From the NCBI RefSeq assembly GCF_900700375.1, contig NW_021629816.1, positions 1-64,000 on the forward strand: DNA of 64,000 nt, written 5' to 3'. A program made the position numbers and the translations under genes. Numbering within the stretch: position 1 is the first letter of the stretch; each line of letters opens with the position of its first letter. Under the pieces are notes generated by a model. The model saw only the letters and a list, made by a program, of their open reading frames with translations, was not told the origin of the DNA and ran no database searches. Positions 9,932-19,754 of the stretch are shown piece after piece. This DNA comes from Denticeps clupeoides. Lineage: Eukaryota; Chordata; Actinopteri; Clupeiformes; Denticipitidae.

Positions 9932-10041
9932 GCACCTGGCATTCCCAGGAGGTCTCCCATCCAAGTACTAACCAGCCCAAGCCTTCTTAGCTTCCGAGAT
10001 CAGACGAGACCGGGCGTTCTTGGGCTGGTATGGCCGTAAGC
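9932..10041 (-). pseudogene. 5S-like unit 37, 3'-truncated class
   Basis: It lacks the 3' helix I strand. It has the single-C GGGCTGG form but keeps TTGGATGGGAG, so it differs from the unit 1 group. Confidence 0.8.
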
Positions 10042-10186
10042 GATCTCTGCTTGAAAATCTTGGACTTTAAACAACCTAGGCTTGAAAACATATCACAGAG
10101 TGAAAATACCTCTTAACTTACTTTAGAAAAAAACTAACAAAGCGATGCAAAAACACTTCATTTTAAAAAGTTTTTCAACAGTTAAA

Positions 10187-10304
10187 GCTTACAGCACCTG
10201 GCATTCCCAGGAGGTCTCCCATCCAAGTTCTAACCAGGCCCAAGCCTTCTTAGCTTCCGAGATCAGACGAGACCAGGCGTTCTTGGGCTGGTATGGCGGT
10301 AAGC
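10187..10304 (-). rRNA. 5S rRNA: 5S-like unit 38, full length
   Basis: Full length; GTTAGAACTTGG in the intermediate element, CGCCTGGTC, and GCTTACCGCC at the 5' end. Confidence 0.83.
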
Positions 10305-10450
10305 AATCTCTGCTTGAAAATCTTGGACTTTAAACAACCTAGGCTTGAAAACATTTCACAGAGTGAAAATACCTCTTAACTTACTTTAGAAAAAAAACTA
10401 ACAAAGCGATGCAAAAAAACTTCATTTTAAAAAGTTTTTCAACAGTTAAA

Positions 10451-10529
10451 GCTTACAGAACCTGGTATTCCCAGGAGGTCTCCCATCCAAGTACTAACCA
10501 GGCCCAAGCCTTCTTAGCTTCTGAGATCC
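10451..10529 (-). pseudogene. 5S-like unit 39, cut at the array edge
   Basis: The 3' two thirds of a full-3'-end unit is present (CCTGGGAATACC, box C, box A), then homology stops after GGATCTCAG and unrelated sequence begins. The 5' third is missing. Confidence 0.85.
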
Positions 10530-12138
10530 AGATTATATCAGATTTGCATTTAGGCATCTAGACGTGGTGAAAACAATTTTCTGAAATCCAAACTGGTCAT
10601 TAGAATTTGGGTAAAAGAATATTTAAGTTGTTTTGGACGAGACACAGTTGGAGTTTTTAGAAACTGGTGATCTACTGTCATGCACAACCATATGTAGGGT
10701 TTACCAGGTCTGAAAAAGAGAAAAGATCCGGTTAGCAACAGTTGTGTAGCCAAAAAGCCTTGTTGATGTCACAGGATAAAGGGCAGACTCAAAATGTCAG
10801 AACAACCAATGTATGTGGACAGTGTTGGGGAGTGACGGAATGCATGTACCGTTTAAATGAGTGATAATCAGAATACAGTAACTTTGCTAAAATAAATGTA
10901 TACACGGCTGTCTGATCAGCACTGCCACCAGGACGACCATCTGCCCGTTCCAGAGCAAGCACAAGTGTGCGTAATAGTGCGCGTAACAGTGCCAAACGTT
11001 ACCACAAAACATTCCATTTTCTCCAAGTACAGTATGAGTGCGAGGAATAATTAATTCATGCATTTTTATAATAATTTTTATAATAATTATCTCGGTATTG
11101 TTCACTGATAAGACCTGATAAGACCTCATTATTTAGTAAACTTAGTGTTTGTTTTTTTGCAAGCATTAGAAAAGCAGCACCTCATATGTTTATGCCAATT
11201 GTTAGCCAATTATTGGATTTTTTGGGGGGATTTAAGTTTTTCAACCAAACAGTTCAGCACTGACACCTTAGAGGGTTCTTGTAAATGGCCATGAAGTAAT
11301 GTTGCTGGGTTGCATTAAAACATATATTGTCTTGTGTTTAAAAAGATATGTGGTGGTTGTCATATGTTGTCATTGTCACATCAAGTTTAAAATATCTGAT
11401 TTGTATTGAAGGATCTTTAGTATTTTCAAGTTATTTGTGGAAGAGTAATATTGACAGAAAATAAAAAAAGTATATTTAATTTTTTTTCTATTCTACTTTA
11501 TTAACTAGAAAACTGAAGACTGGAGAATTATCAAAACAATTTAACATTCTGTTAGTAGGGTCAAAATGTGGTGTAATCATTATGTAAGCATGGATGCATC
11601 CAACCCTGGATCTAGTGGTTCAGGCTGGTGTTGGTCTCTCAGGAGGGGGGGGGGGGGGGCTGTCCATGTAACTACCGATTGTAAGTCACTCTGGATAAGG
11701 CTGTCTGATAAATACCATAGATGTACACATAAATTAGTATTGCTGCTGACATCTCCATTCACTTATTACCACAGTGTACCCCCCCCCCCCCCTTTTTTTT
11801 TGATGGCTACTTAAATACAGCATAATACACCAAGTCACAAAGCTCAAACTATCTCAGACTAGTTACTTGAACATGACATTGAGTTCGTTGTACTCTACAT
11901 TCACCAGGTCTCAATCCAAACAGAACACCTTCGGATATTGGCTTCGGATATCATAGACAACCAGCAGACAAATCTGCCGCAGCTACATGATGCTATCATG
12001 TCTGTATGGCTCAATATATCTGAGGAATATTTCCACACCTTTTTGAGGCTATGCCATGAAGAATAAGGTGGTTCTAAAGGCATAAGGTGGTCCACCCGAG
12101 TACTAACGAGGTCTACCTAATAATATGACCAGCGAGAA
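10530..12138. other. Gene-free stretch
   Basis: No gene is recognised. It is AT-rich, with a G-run and a C-run followed by a T-run near 11645-11660 and 11780-11802. Small open frames on both strands show no family motif. At 12096-12118 a short segment (CCGAGTACTAACGAGG) faintly resembles the 5S core. Confidence 0.6.
11640..11725 (+). mobile_element. Degenerate SINE tail
   Basis: CTGTCCATGTAACTACC followed by GTAAGTCACTCTGGATAAGG and TCTGATAAATACC matches the 3' part of fish tRNA-SINEs whose tail is shared with RSg-1/L2 LINEs. A G-homopolymer has expanded just upstream. The head is too decayed to place. Confidence 0.65.
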
Positions 12139-12786
12139 TCAATCATACAGATAGAAAATCTGCGAACAATGAAGCACTTCAGCATCAGAAGGATAAAAAA
12201 ATACAAATATACTGTAGAAAAAATATACAAATAAATAAACTTTAAATTCTTTGATATTATAGCCCTAAAGTTGCAAGCCCCCTCCCTAAAAATCACACCC
12301 CTTGATACGATTTCAGAAAATATGAAATTGTTAACATGAGAAATTTATTTGAAGTTACTTGATAATAATATTAAAAACCATGTCTAAAATATATATATGT
12401 CTGATGTGAACTATATTAAAAAGTGGTTAGAAAGTGTGTAGGTATATATTATCAATATTATCATTACATAATCCATAGTGGAAAAACATGATTAAAAAGA
12501 ATGTTGAAAAGTTTTTTCAATGTTCATAAATATATCAGTTTGATAAACAGAAGTCTGTGTGAGGTTCATTAAATAGAAATTATAGTTTGTTAACGTTTTT
12601 GTGCGGCATATCTTCTGAAAACCAAAGATGAGACACCTTTGGAGAACGGTTTGTTCATAAAACATTGTTACGATTAGTTTTTGTGTGGCATATCATCTGA
12701 AAACCATAGATGAGACACCTTTGGAGAAAGGTTTGTTCATAAATCAGCATTATGATTAGTTTTATTTTGGCATGGAAAAGTCTGTT

Positions 12787-12806
12787 TGTGTGTGTGTGTG
12801 TGTGCG
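12787..12806. repeat. TG microsatellite
   Basis: Short TG run inside the outer-arm repeat, in the same position as the CA runs of the right arm. Confidence 0.85.
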
Positions 12807-13462
12807 AACAGGTTATGTCCTGTGTCAATGGTGTGATGCTTCCTACATACCATTATGTGATGTATCTTTTGGAAAATGACTGATGGGATACCATATTCAG
12901 TAAGTATATTAACAGTGTTTGCATTGTATTAAAATTAGTATTGTGTTTAGTATGTGTTTAACACTGAAACAATAGGTTGAGTAAATCCTTGAGTGAAAAA
13001 CAAGGTTTCTGTTTTAAAAGATAGTCTAAGGGTGTGTGAACTGTGGGTCTGTGTCATTGATATGAGGGGTTCGTAAACCACCAACAATGGTCATTTTTGG
13101 AAACATCAGTTTCAAGCGAGCACTAAATAGTAGTTGGTTATCTGCTGGGTGGTGAAGATCTTGTTACTGCCAATGAGGAGCGGTCACAAGCTGGGATGGT
13201 TTCAGAAGAAATTAACATTGTTAATAAATGTAGGATTTTATTTTTTCTGAAAAGAATCTTGAAAAAAATATTTCATGTTCATAAATATATCAGTTTGATA
13301 AACAAAAGTCTGTGTATGGTTCAACTAAATAAAAATGAGAGTTTATTAACGTTTTGTGTGTCAAATCATCTGAAAACCATAAATGAAATACCTCTGGCTT
13401 GTTCATAAAACAGCGTGACGATTAGTTTTATTTTAGCAAGGAAAAGAAAAAGTATGTTGTGT

Positions 13463-13493
<31 letters not shown>
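13463..13493. repeat. TG microsatellite
   Basis: TG run of about 15 repeats at the boundary of a tandem block. Confidence 0.9.
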
Positions 13494-13495
<2 letters not shown>

Positions 13496-13816
13496 AATCA
13501 TACAAATAGTAAATATACGAACAGTGAAGCCCTTCAGCATAAGAAGGTTAAAAAAATACAAATATACTGTAGAAAAAAATAACTGAAACTTTAAATTCTT
13601 GATATTATAGCCCTAAAAGTCACAACCCCCCTCTCTAAAAATCACACCTCTTGATACGATTTTAGAAAATATGAAATTGTTAACATGAGAAATTTATTTG
13701 AGGTTACTTGATAATAATAATAAAAAATCATGTCTAAAATATATATATGTCTGATGTGAACTACAACAACTACAAAAAGTGGTTAGAAGTGTGTAGGTAT
13801 ATTTTTCAATATTAAA

Positions 13817-14318
13817 TGTTAGGTTTATATGTCAGTCTAACATTTACTAAACAAAGAGAAGAAAGACACAAAGCATTTGAGTCCATTTTACTTGCAAGGA
13901 GAGCGAATGGAAGTCACGCCTTACAACAGGCCTCCAAAAGGTCAGGCGTCCTTCATCGCATCTCCTTCTTTTATTTGGTAGGTTCATTAGGGTTCACATA
14001 AAACCACACCATATTAGTTAATAATTGTGTATTACACGTAGTCTTATGAATTGATCTTTGGTCGAGTCATGGTGACATGGTGACATGTTCATCTTCGTCT
14101 GTAGATTCTTCAGGTGATTGGACTCTGGTTCATCATAGTCTGCTTGTTGTTGGTCCTCAGGTCGCGGTCATGCTGTCCTGCAATCTTAAAACCTTTGATC
14201 TGAGATTTGTAATGATTAAGAGTTGTCAGTAATATTCCAAGGATTAATACATATTCGTGCTTAAAGGATATGAATAAAAGTAGTAATTACATGATAACAT
14301 ATATACATTTTTCCAACA
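13817..14318. mobile_element. LTR-like insertion (possible solo LTR), fossil
   Basis: A 502-bp segment with ends TGTTAGG...CCAACA interrupts the tandem block. The uninterrupted form CAATATTATCATTACATAA is seen near 12450 and, in complement, near 61835. TG...CA ends fit an LTR, but the target-site duplication is not clean and no coding region is attached. It is younger than the outer inverted duplication because the right arm lacks it. Confidence 0.45.
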
Positions 14319-14563
14319 ATTATCATTACATAATCCAAAGTGGAAAAAAAAAACATGATTAAAAAGAATTGTGGTTTTTAACGTTTTAAAGTAGGATTTG
14401 AGAGTTTTTTTTTCATGTTCATAAATATATCAGTTTGATAAACAGAAGTCTGTGTGTGGTTCAATTAAATAGAAATTATAGTTTGTTAACGTTTCTGTGA
14501 GAAAGGTTTGTTCATAAAACAGTGTTATGATTAGTTTTATTTTAGCAAGAAAAAGAAAAAGTC

Positions 14564-14564
<1 letters not shown>

Positions 14565-14594
<30 letters not shown>

Positions 14595-14608
14595 GTGTGT
14601 GTGCGTGT
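14565..14608. repeat. TG microsatellite
   Basis: Imperfect TG run with two CG interruptions. Confidence 0.9.
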
Positions 14609-14771
14609 CAGTGATGTGATGCCTCCTACATACCATTGTGTGATGTATCTTTTGGAAAAACGACTGAATGTGTTGTATATTTAAAATAAGTATTGTGTTT
14701 AAACTTGTTTTTCTTTAACTAGAAATCCTTTTAAACCATATATCATTAAAATATGGTTTTAAAAATAGTCT

Positions 14772-14773
<2 letters not shown>

Positions 14774-14818
<45 letters not shown>
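14774..14818. repeat. TG microsatellite
   Basis: Long pure TG run. Confidence 0.9.
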
Positions 14819-15329
14819 AATATGAGACTCTGCAAGGTGTCGGGGAAGAATGTGAGATGAAACCGGGAAGGGAAGTGCGGTGGGGAAAGGGATGGCTTTG
14901 GGAGAAATGGGGTCATAAGCCATCAGCAATGGCCATAGTTGTAAACAAGTGATAAGACATCTGTTTTAAAAGTTAGTCTAAGTGTATATGACATCTGTAA
15001 TGTGACACAAGGGAGAGAGCGATAGACTGGGGCGAGAAGGTGCTGTGATGCTTCCTACATACAAAATGGGATTCTACCATATTCAGTCAGTATATGAATA
15101 GCGTATGCGTTTGTATTTTTAAAATAAGTTTGTGTAAGTATTGTGTTTAAACGTGTTAAACACTGAAACAGTAGGTTGAGTAAAACCATACACTTAAAAA
15201 TAAGGTTTCTGTTTTAAAAGTAGAGGTATACCGGTTTATGACCTCTCCCACAACAGCCATAGTTTGTAAACTAGTGATATGACATCTGTTTTTTTAAAAG
15301 CTTGTCTAAGTGATTATATGACATCTAAG

Positions 15330-15470
15330 ATTGTGAGAGGATGCGCTGGGTGTCCAAGGGTGAGAGAGGGGAGAGGGAAGGAGGTCATAAATTACGCGCT
15401 GGGTGTCCGGTGGAGAAGGGGAGAAGGTAGAAGGGTAGGTGGTCATAAATCATGCGCTTTTTCTTTATGC
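15330..15470 (+). repeat. Short minisatellite, about 60-65 bp unit
   Basis: GGTCATAAATTACGCGCTGG and GGTCATAAATCATGCGC head two adjacent units rich in GGAGAAGG. The right arm has three complementary units at about 60855-61010. Confidence 0.7.
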
Positions 15471-15579
15471 TGATATGTCATCAATCATTTTTGACATAAA
15501 GTATATTTTAATCACTACTTATACAGATACATATTTATGTTATTTTTTTGTGATGCTATTACCTTCTGCTTCTGTCACT

Positions 15580-15725
15580 TTCTGCCGTGACAAGTGCAAT
15601 TTCCCACTTGTGGGACTAATAAAGGTTTATCTTATCTTATCTTGCACTGGGACTGCTGTACAGGACCTCAATTTCGTCGTGCTGTAGTACTAAGTATGAT
15701 TGTGCAATGACAATAACGTCTTTAA
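15580..15725 (+). mobile_element. Non-LTR retrotransposon 3' end fragment
   Basis: GGGACTAATAAAGG followed by a TTATC/TTATCT repeat, then ATTTCGTCGTGCTGTAG and CAATGACAATAACG, are typical of LINE 3' ends widespread in fish. No reverse transcriptase region remains. Confidence 0.5.
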
Positions 15726-16211
15726 ACTTAAATTTTCTCTGGCATTAGATTGAACAATGAAAGTCTCAGAAACGTCAATTTGCACATGTCAATAAATGTT
15801 TTTGTTCGGACTCAATCGATTAAAAGTGATTAGTCGCTAATAGAGCTTGCCATGATGCATATTTAAAACTATTTTCAATTTGTTACTTTTAAAAGCTATT
15901 TAAAATACAGAGACTTTTCCCGTCCACGTCGAATGGTGTAATATCATGCAAGTTAAAGGGAATAAATTGGATAATGAATCCAATGAGTGGATGCAAATTT
16001 TTCGACCAATGGTCTCCATGGCAACAGGTCAGTAACGGTCAGTCCGATTAATCAACGTGCTCCACTTCCACAACTCTGGTCGACCCGAAGCGGTTTACCC
16101 AGATGTTGAGGTAAAGCAGACTGTGATTTGTTCTGGAACTGTCTCTGGAACGTACTCAGCTCTTAGTGATGGCACACAGCTTCACGGTTAGAACTCTGTC
16201 AGGTTCTACAA
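15726..16211. other. Gene-free stretch
   Basis: Nothing recognised. It separates the outer arm from the inner inverted repeat. Confidence 0.5.
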
Positions 16212-16425
16212 GTGAAAGTGAACTGATTGTCATTGTGAAACACCGCAGCACAGCACACGGTGACACGGTGAAACGTGTCCTCTGTATTTAACCGTCACCC
16301 TTGGTGAGCAGTGGGCACCATGACAGGCGCCCAGGGAGCAGCTTGTGGGGACCGTGCTTTGAACCAGGGGACCTTGGTGGTTTGGCATCCACACCTGCAA
16401 CCTTCCGATTACAGGGCCACACTTG
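16212..16425 (-). mobile_element. Degenerate copy of the 5S-array SINE family
   Basis: Read on the minus strand it runs from the head remnant GGCCCTGTAATCGGAAGG through CCCTGGGCGCCTGTCATGG to the tail GACAATCAGTTCACTTTC. The body matches the SINEs at 3373 and 8555, but with many changes, so it is far older. Confidence 0.75.
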
Positions 16426-16589
16426 GACCGTGTCGCCATATCGTAATACAGCTAAAAAACTCAATGTTGCAGGTGAGAACTTAAACAGACCAATCAGGAC
16501 ATGAGAAGAATCATGTCTAGCTGCCCTAAATAGATCTTTCATACAAGACACAGTTAGAAATGATGATGAGCACTTTATTACACCGCGTC

Positions 16590-17010
16590 ATATTTACAAT
16601 TATGGCATACGACTTACAACGTGCTTTCAAGTTACCATCGATTAAGAGATCAATTCCGGTTCACTAGGACCCCCAACTATGAATACAATCTTTTTATTCA
16701 CTCTGTTGTAGATTCTGTACACAAGTTTGAAAAAAAAGAAAGTTACAAGTTCATCTAAATATTCTCTAAAGCAGTACTGGAGGCTCGGAGTATACGAGGT
16801 GCAGTGCGAGGTGTAATAAGGGCTGTGAGGTAGGATGGTGCTACTCCATGTTTGGCTTTGTAGGCCAGCATCAGTATTTAGAACCTGATGCGTGCAGCTA
16901 CTGGGAGCCGGTGAAGGGAACGTAGCAGAGGGGCGGTGTGGAGAACTTGGGAAGGTTGAACATCAGTCGTGCTGCTTCGTCCTGTATGAGTTGTAGAGGT
17001 CGGATGGTAC
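16590..17010 (-). mobile_element. L2-clade LINE 3' fragment (distal left copy)
   Basis: The minus strand carries the L2 3' region also seen at 22872-23447, but with an internal deletion joining TTCTCTAAAG to CAGTACTGGAGG and a more decayed tail. It marks the outer edge of the inner left arm. Confidence 0.75.
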
Positions 17011-17070
17011 ATAGAGGTAGATTCTTGTTTACTGTCACTTTCACTTTTTAATCATTATTATTGGTGTGTT

Positions 17071-17198
17071 TTACACTTGACCAACACACTCGCGTCTGAA
17101 CCAGAAGAGCACCAAGTTCCAGGTTCAAACTCCACTTACTACCATCGTGTCCCTCTGTCCCCAGGGGGACTGTCCCCGTCACTACTGAATGTAAATGT
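17071..17198 (+). mobile_element. tRNA-SINE fragment
   Basis: AACACACTCGCGTCTGAACC, then CAGGTTCAAAC (B-box-like) and TACTACCATCGTGTCCC match the head of the fish SINE family also seen complete at 41640-41840. It lies just downstream of the coiled-coil gene. Confidence 0.7.
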
Positions 17199-17438
17199 GT
17201 TGTTACGGAACACGTAAAATAATATAGTTGTATATAATCCAAGTGAAATATAGTACATGGTGAACTATACAACATGGTTTTTAATGTTTGTCTTGTGTTT
17301 TGGACGTGTGAAGCTCAAGAAAGTCAAAGGAGATTTCATTCATCTTTTCTATATAAATTCTTTATTTGGCGTATTTGCATTTTGTAATAACGCTCATGTT
17401 ACGCTCGCCTTTGCGATGTCCGCATAGCTGCGTCCTGT

Positions 17439-18485
17439 TCACCAGCCTCCCAGATCAACCTGGACAGCCTGGTTCTTGTACTGTTTTCTTTTCTCCACGT
17501 CTCCTTGTGAAGCTTCTCGAAGATGCTCCAGTGCTGCTCTCATGTACGCGGTTTGCACGAGTTGCCCACACAGTTCCTTCTCCCTTCTGAGGAGGACCTT
17601 CAGGGCTTCCTCAATCTCCTGCCTCTTGCTTGTATTGTTTAAGTCCTGGAAAAGTTTTTCCAGTTCGTTCCTGGTAGATGTTTCTTCAAGGAGCACTTTT
17701 TCAAGTTCTTCTCGTGCTCTGTGCTCATGGTCACGTTCGGCTGTCATCATCTCGAGTTCCTTTTTCATTTGCTGGAGCGTCTCCTCGTGGAGACTGTCTT
17801 TGCTCTCCAGCTGATGACGGAACTTTGTCTCTGTCTCCAGGAGAAGCCTCTCTGCCTCTTTCCTGCTTTCTCTTTTTGCTTCAAGATCTTTTTCAGCTTT
17901 CTCTCTCCTGCTCTGCTCATCTGTCATTTGACTTCTCAGCGTTTCCTGCTCCTTCTTCTCGTTCTGCAGCGTCTCTTCATAAAGAGCCTGCATGCTCCCC
18001 AGCTGCGTATGGAGCTGTGTCTCCATCTCCATCTGCTTTCCAGTTTCTCTCACGTTACAGAAACGCCTTTCTGCTTCTTCTCTGTTGTGTCTCTCCACGT
18101 TCAGCTGTGCTTCAAGCTCCTCACATTGCAGCCGTTCCAGATCTTGTTCTTCTCTCAGTCTTTCTTTTACTTCATTCTCAGCCTCCTGGATGGCAATTTG
18201 CCTCAGCTCTTCACGCCAAGCCAGGCTGTTCTGTGTCGTGTCACGAATAGCCATCTCCAGATTATTATTAGAGGCCATGAACATCTCCTCCACTTCTTTA
18301 CGATAACCGGGATCCCTTTCCAGGAATGTCTCCGTCACCGCCTCGAGTGTGCCGAGCTGTTCCCCGAACACCTCAACCTGACCCATCTGAGCTGATTTCA
18401 GATCGGTCATTTTGGGCTCAACGGAAACGTCCTTCTTGAAGAAGCGACGCTTGGTCCACCTAACAAACTTCTTCCACGCCTTCAT
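17439..18485 (-). CDS. Coiled-coil protein, unknown family, copy 1
   Basis: An intact single-exon frame of 348 residues starting MKAWKKFVRWTKRRFFKKD. The basic N terminus (about residues 1-20) is followed by a mixed region to about residue 90 and then an almost continuous Glu/Lys/Arg-rich coiled coil to about residue 330, ending QAVQVDLGGW. There is no signal peptide or membrane segment, so an intracellular structural or scaffold role is plausible; I do not recognise the family. The start is chosen because it is the first ATG shared by all copies and lies about 60 nt downstream of a TATTTAAG box. An AATAAA signal follows the stop. Copy-specific residues are Tyr in DPGYRKE and Arg in ERRFCNV. 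Confidence 0.8.
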   Translation of the reverse strand: MKAWKKFVRWTKRRFFKKDVSVEPKMTDLKSAQMGQVEVFGEQLGTLEAVTETFLERDPGYRKEVEEMFMASNNNLEMAIRDTTQNSLAWREELRQIAIQEAENEVKERLREEQDLERLQCEELEAQLNVERHNREEAERRFCNVRETGKQMEMETQLHTQLGSMQALYEETLQNEKKEQETLRSQMTDEQSRREKAEKDLEAKRESRKEAERLLLETETKFRHQLESKDSLHEETLQQMKKELEMMTAERDHEHRAREELEKVLLEETSTRNELEKLFQDLNNTSKRQEIEEALKVLLRREKELCGQLVQTAYMRAALEHLREASQGDVEKRKQYKNQAVQVDLGGW

Positions 18486-18745
18486 TTCTCTACCTCTATA
18501 CTGAACTCTCGTAAATCTGAAATGATTAAGTTCTTCACGGCTCTCCTCTTAAATAGAGCGAAGCTGATGATGTCACTTTTTTTTCAGCCAATCAGATGGA
18601 GGAACAAGATCTTAAGAACATTGTGATTGGCTGGTTTCACTCAGCTGATTACGCTACAGAACAAGAGCTCAGAAACATTGTGATTGGCTGAAAAAAACTA
18701 TATCAGCCAATCACATTAATTCTGGGCTCTTGTTCTTGCTGAAAA
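18486..18745 (-). promoter_or_regulatory. Promoter-like region of coiled-coil copy 1
   Basis: CCAAT boxes (either strand) lie at 18598-18602, 18626-18630, 18683-18687 and 18707-18711. A CRE-like TGATGTCA and a TATA-like CTTAAATAG (complement of CTATTTAAG) lie nearer the gene. The boxes sit in three related copies of about 32 bp, two direct and one inverted. Confidence 0.65.
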
Positions 18746-18896
18746 AAAAGTGCCTCTCTGGACAGTGAATCAGGAGGAAACCCACACCGAGACAGAAGAA
18801 CATGTAAACTCCACACACACAAGGTGCTGTCATCGCTATTTGTCCCAAATCAAATTACTGCCACTTTCACTTTTTAATCATTATTATTGGTGTGTT

Positions 18897-19025
18897 TTAC
18901 ACTTGGCTAACACGCTCACGTCTGAACCGGAAGAGCACCAAGTTCCAGGTTCAAACCCCACTTACTACCATCGTGTCCCTCTGTCCCCAGGGGGACTGTC
19001 CCCGTCACTACTGAATGTAAATGTG
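18897..19025 (+). mobile_element. tRNA-SINE fragment
   Basis: Same fragment as at 17071, with GGCTAACACGCTCACG at the head. It lies upstream of coiled-coil copy 1 and its mirror is 37004-37131. Confidence 0.7.
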
Positions 19026-19723
19026 TTGTTACGGAACAAGTAAAATAATATAGTTGTATATATTCCAAGTGAAATATAGTACACAGTCAGTAAAAACATT
19101 TGTTTTGCACGTCATTAGTGTGAATATGGACACGCCCCCTACACAAATGGGCCAATCGGATACCAGTACAACTTTGATTCTACATTTTATTATTAGATCA
19201 TTTGTACCGTGATATAAATTTATTTTTAATGTTTGTCTTGTGTTTTAGACGTGTCATAAAGACTTTGGGCGGAACCAGATTTGTTTAGTTGTTTCTACCT
19301 GGTCCGGTTAGAGTGTGACACCTAATGAGCCACGCGTATTTTTCACATGTAAATGTGTGCGTTCATGACGGAAAGTAAGTGCTGAGGAGTGTTGTTCACA
19401 CTCGTGTGTTCGATTCGTTTATCCTTTCATACTGTTTTATATGCAGAGAGAGAGTTTGTAATGTTTGGGAATTATTTCATTCTTATGCTAATTTCCGCCT
19501 GCTATTAGCGCTAAGCTAACGGGGTTCAATAATTTTCCTGTGTTTTAGCTGCCTATATTTATATTCTAGGTAAAATGTTCTAGGGCTGGTTAGCTGCTTA
19601 TGTAGGATTGTATTGTCTGTTTCATGTTAGATTACTGTAAGCAGTGTTATTAATCAGTGTTGTGTATCATATCATGTTCTGTGGAGTGTTTGCTTATGTA
19701 TGCTTTCTGTGTTTCTTGTAGAC

Positions 19724-19754
<31 letters not shown>

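Larger units (their letters stand above)
1..10529 (-). repeat. Tandem array of about 39 variant 5S rRNA units
   Basis: A unit of about 260 bp is repeated head to tail. Each holds a 110-119 bp segment whose reverse complement starts GCTTACGGCC and carries the 5S internal-promoter words TTAGTACTTGGATGGGAGAC. The spacer of about 145 bp has TTTAAAG roughly 30 nt upstream of each gene and T-runs downstream that could stop Pol III. Relative to the vertebrate 5S I remember, all units share changes in helix II and box A (AAGAAGGCTTGGG instead of AAGCAGGGTCGGG) and a G-to-T change in box C. A variant, possibly oocyte/maternal-type 5S cluster, or a decaying one, are both possible. Confidence 0.93.
12139..15520 (+). 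repeat. Left arm of the outer inverted repeat: AT-rich tandem family
   Basis: Blocks beginning TCAATCATACA recur at about 12139 and 13494, and blocks with TTCATAAATATATCAG near 12525, 13280 and 14420. The reverse complement of this family makes up 60794-64000, including the end motif TTTTTGACATAAAGTATAT (near 15490 and 60815). Landmarks shared by both arms include CATCAGTTTCAAGCGAGC (complement at right) and the TG/CA microsatellites. No coding potential recognised. Confidence 0.85.

Noticed and set aside
1-10529. CRISPR-like regular repeat array
   Set aside because: The repeat unit is a 5S rRNA gene plus a homogeneous spacer in a vertebrate genome; there are no variable spacers.
14430-14636. 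Thr-His rich frame over a TG repeat
   Set aside because: It is translation of a microsatellite.
17678-18395. Long plus-strand frames of 190 and 224 residues
   Set aside because: They are antisense shadows of the coiled-coil gene, produced by its Glu/Lys-rich codons; they lack any family motif.
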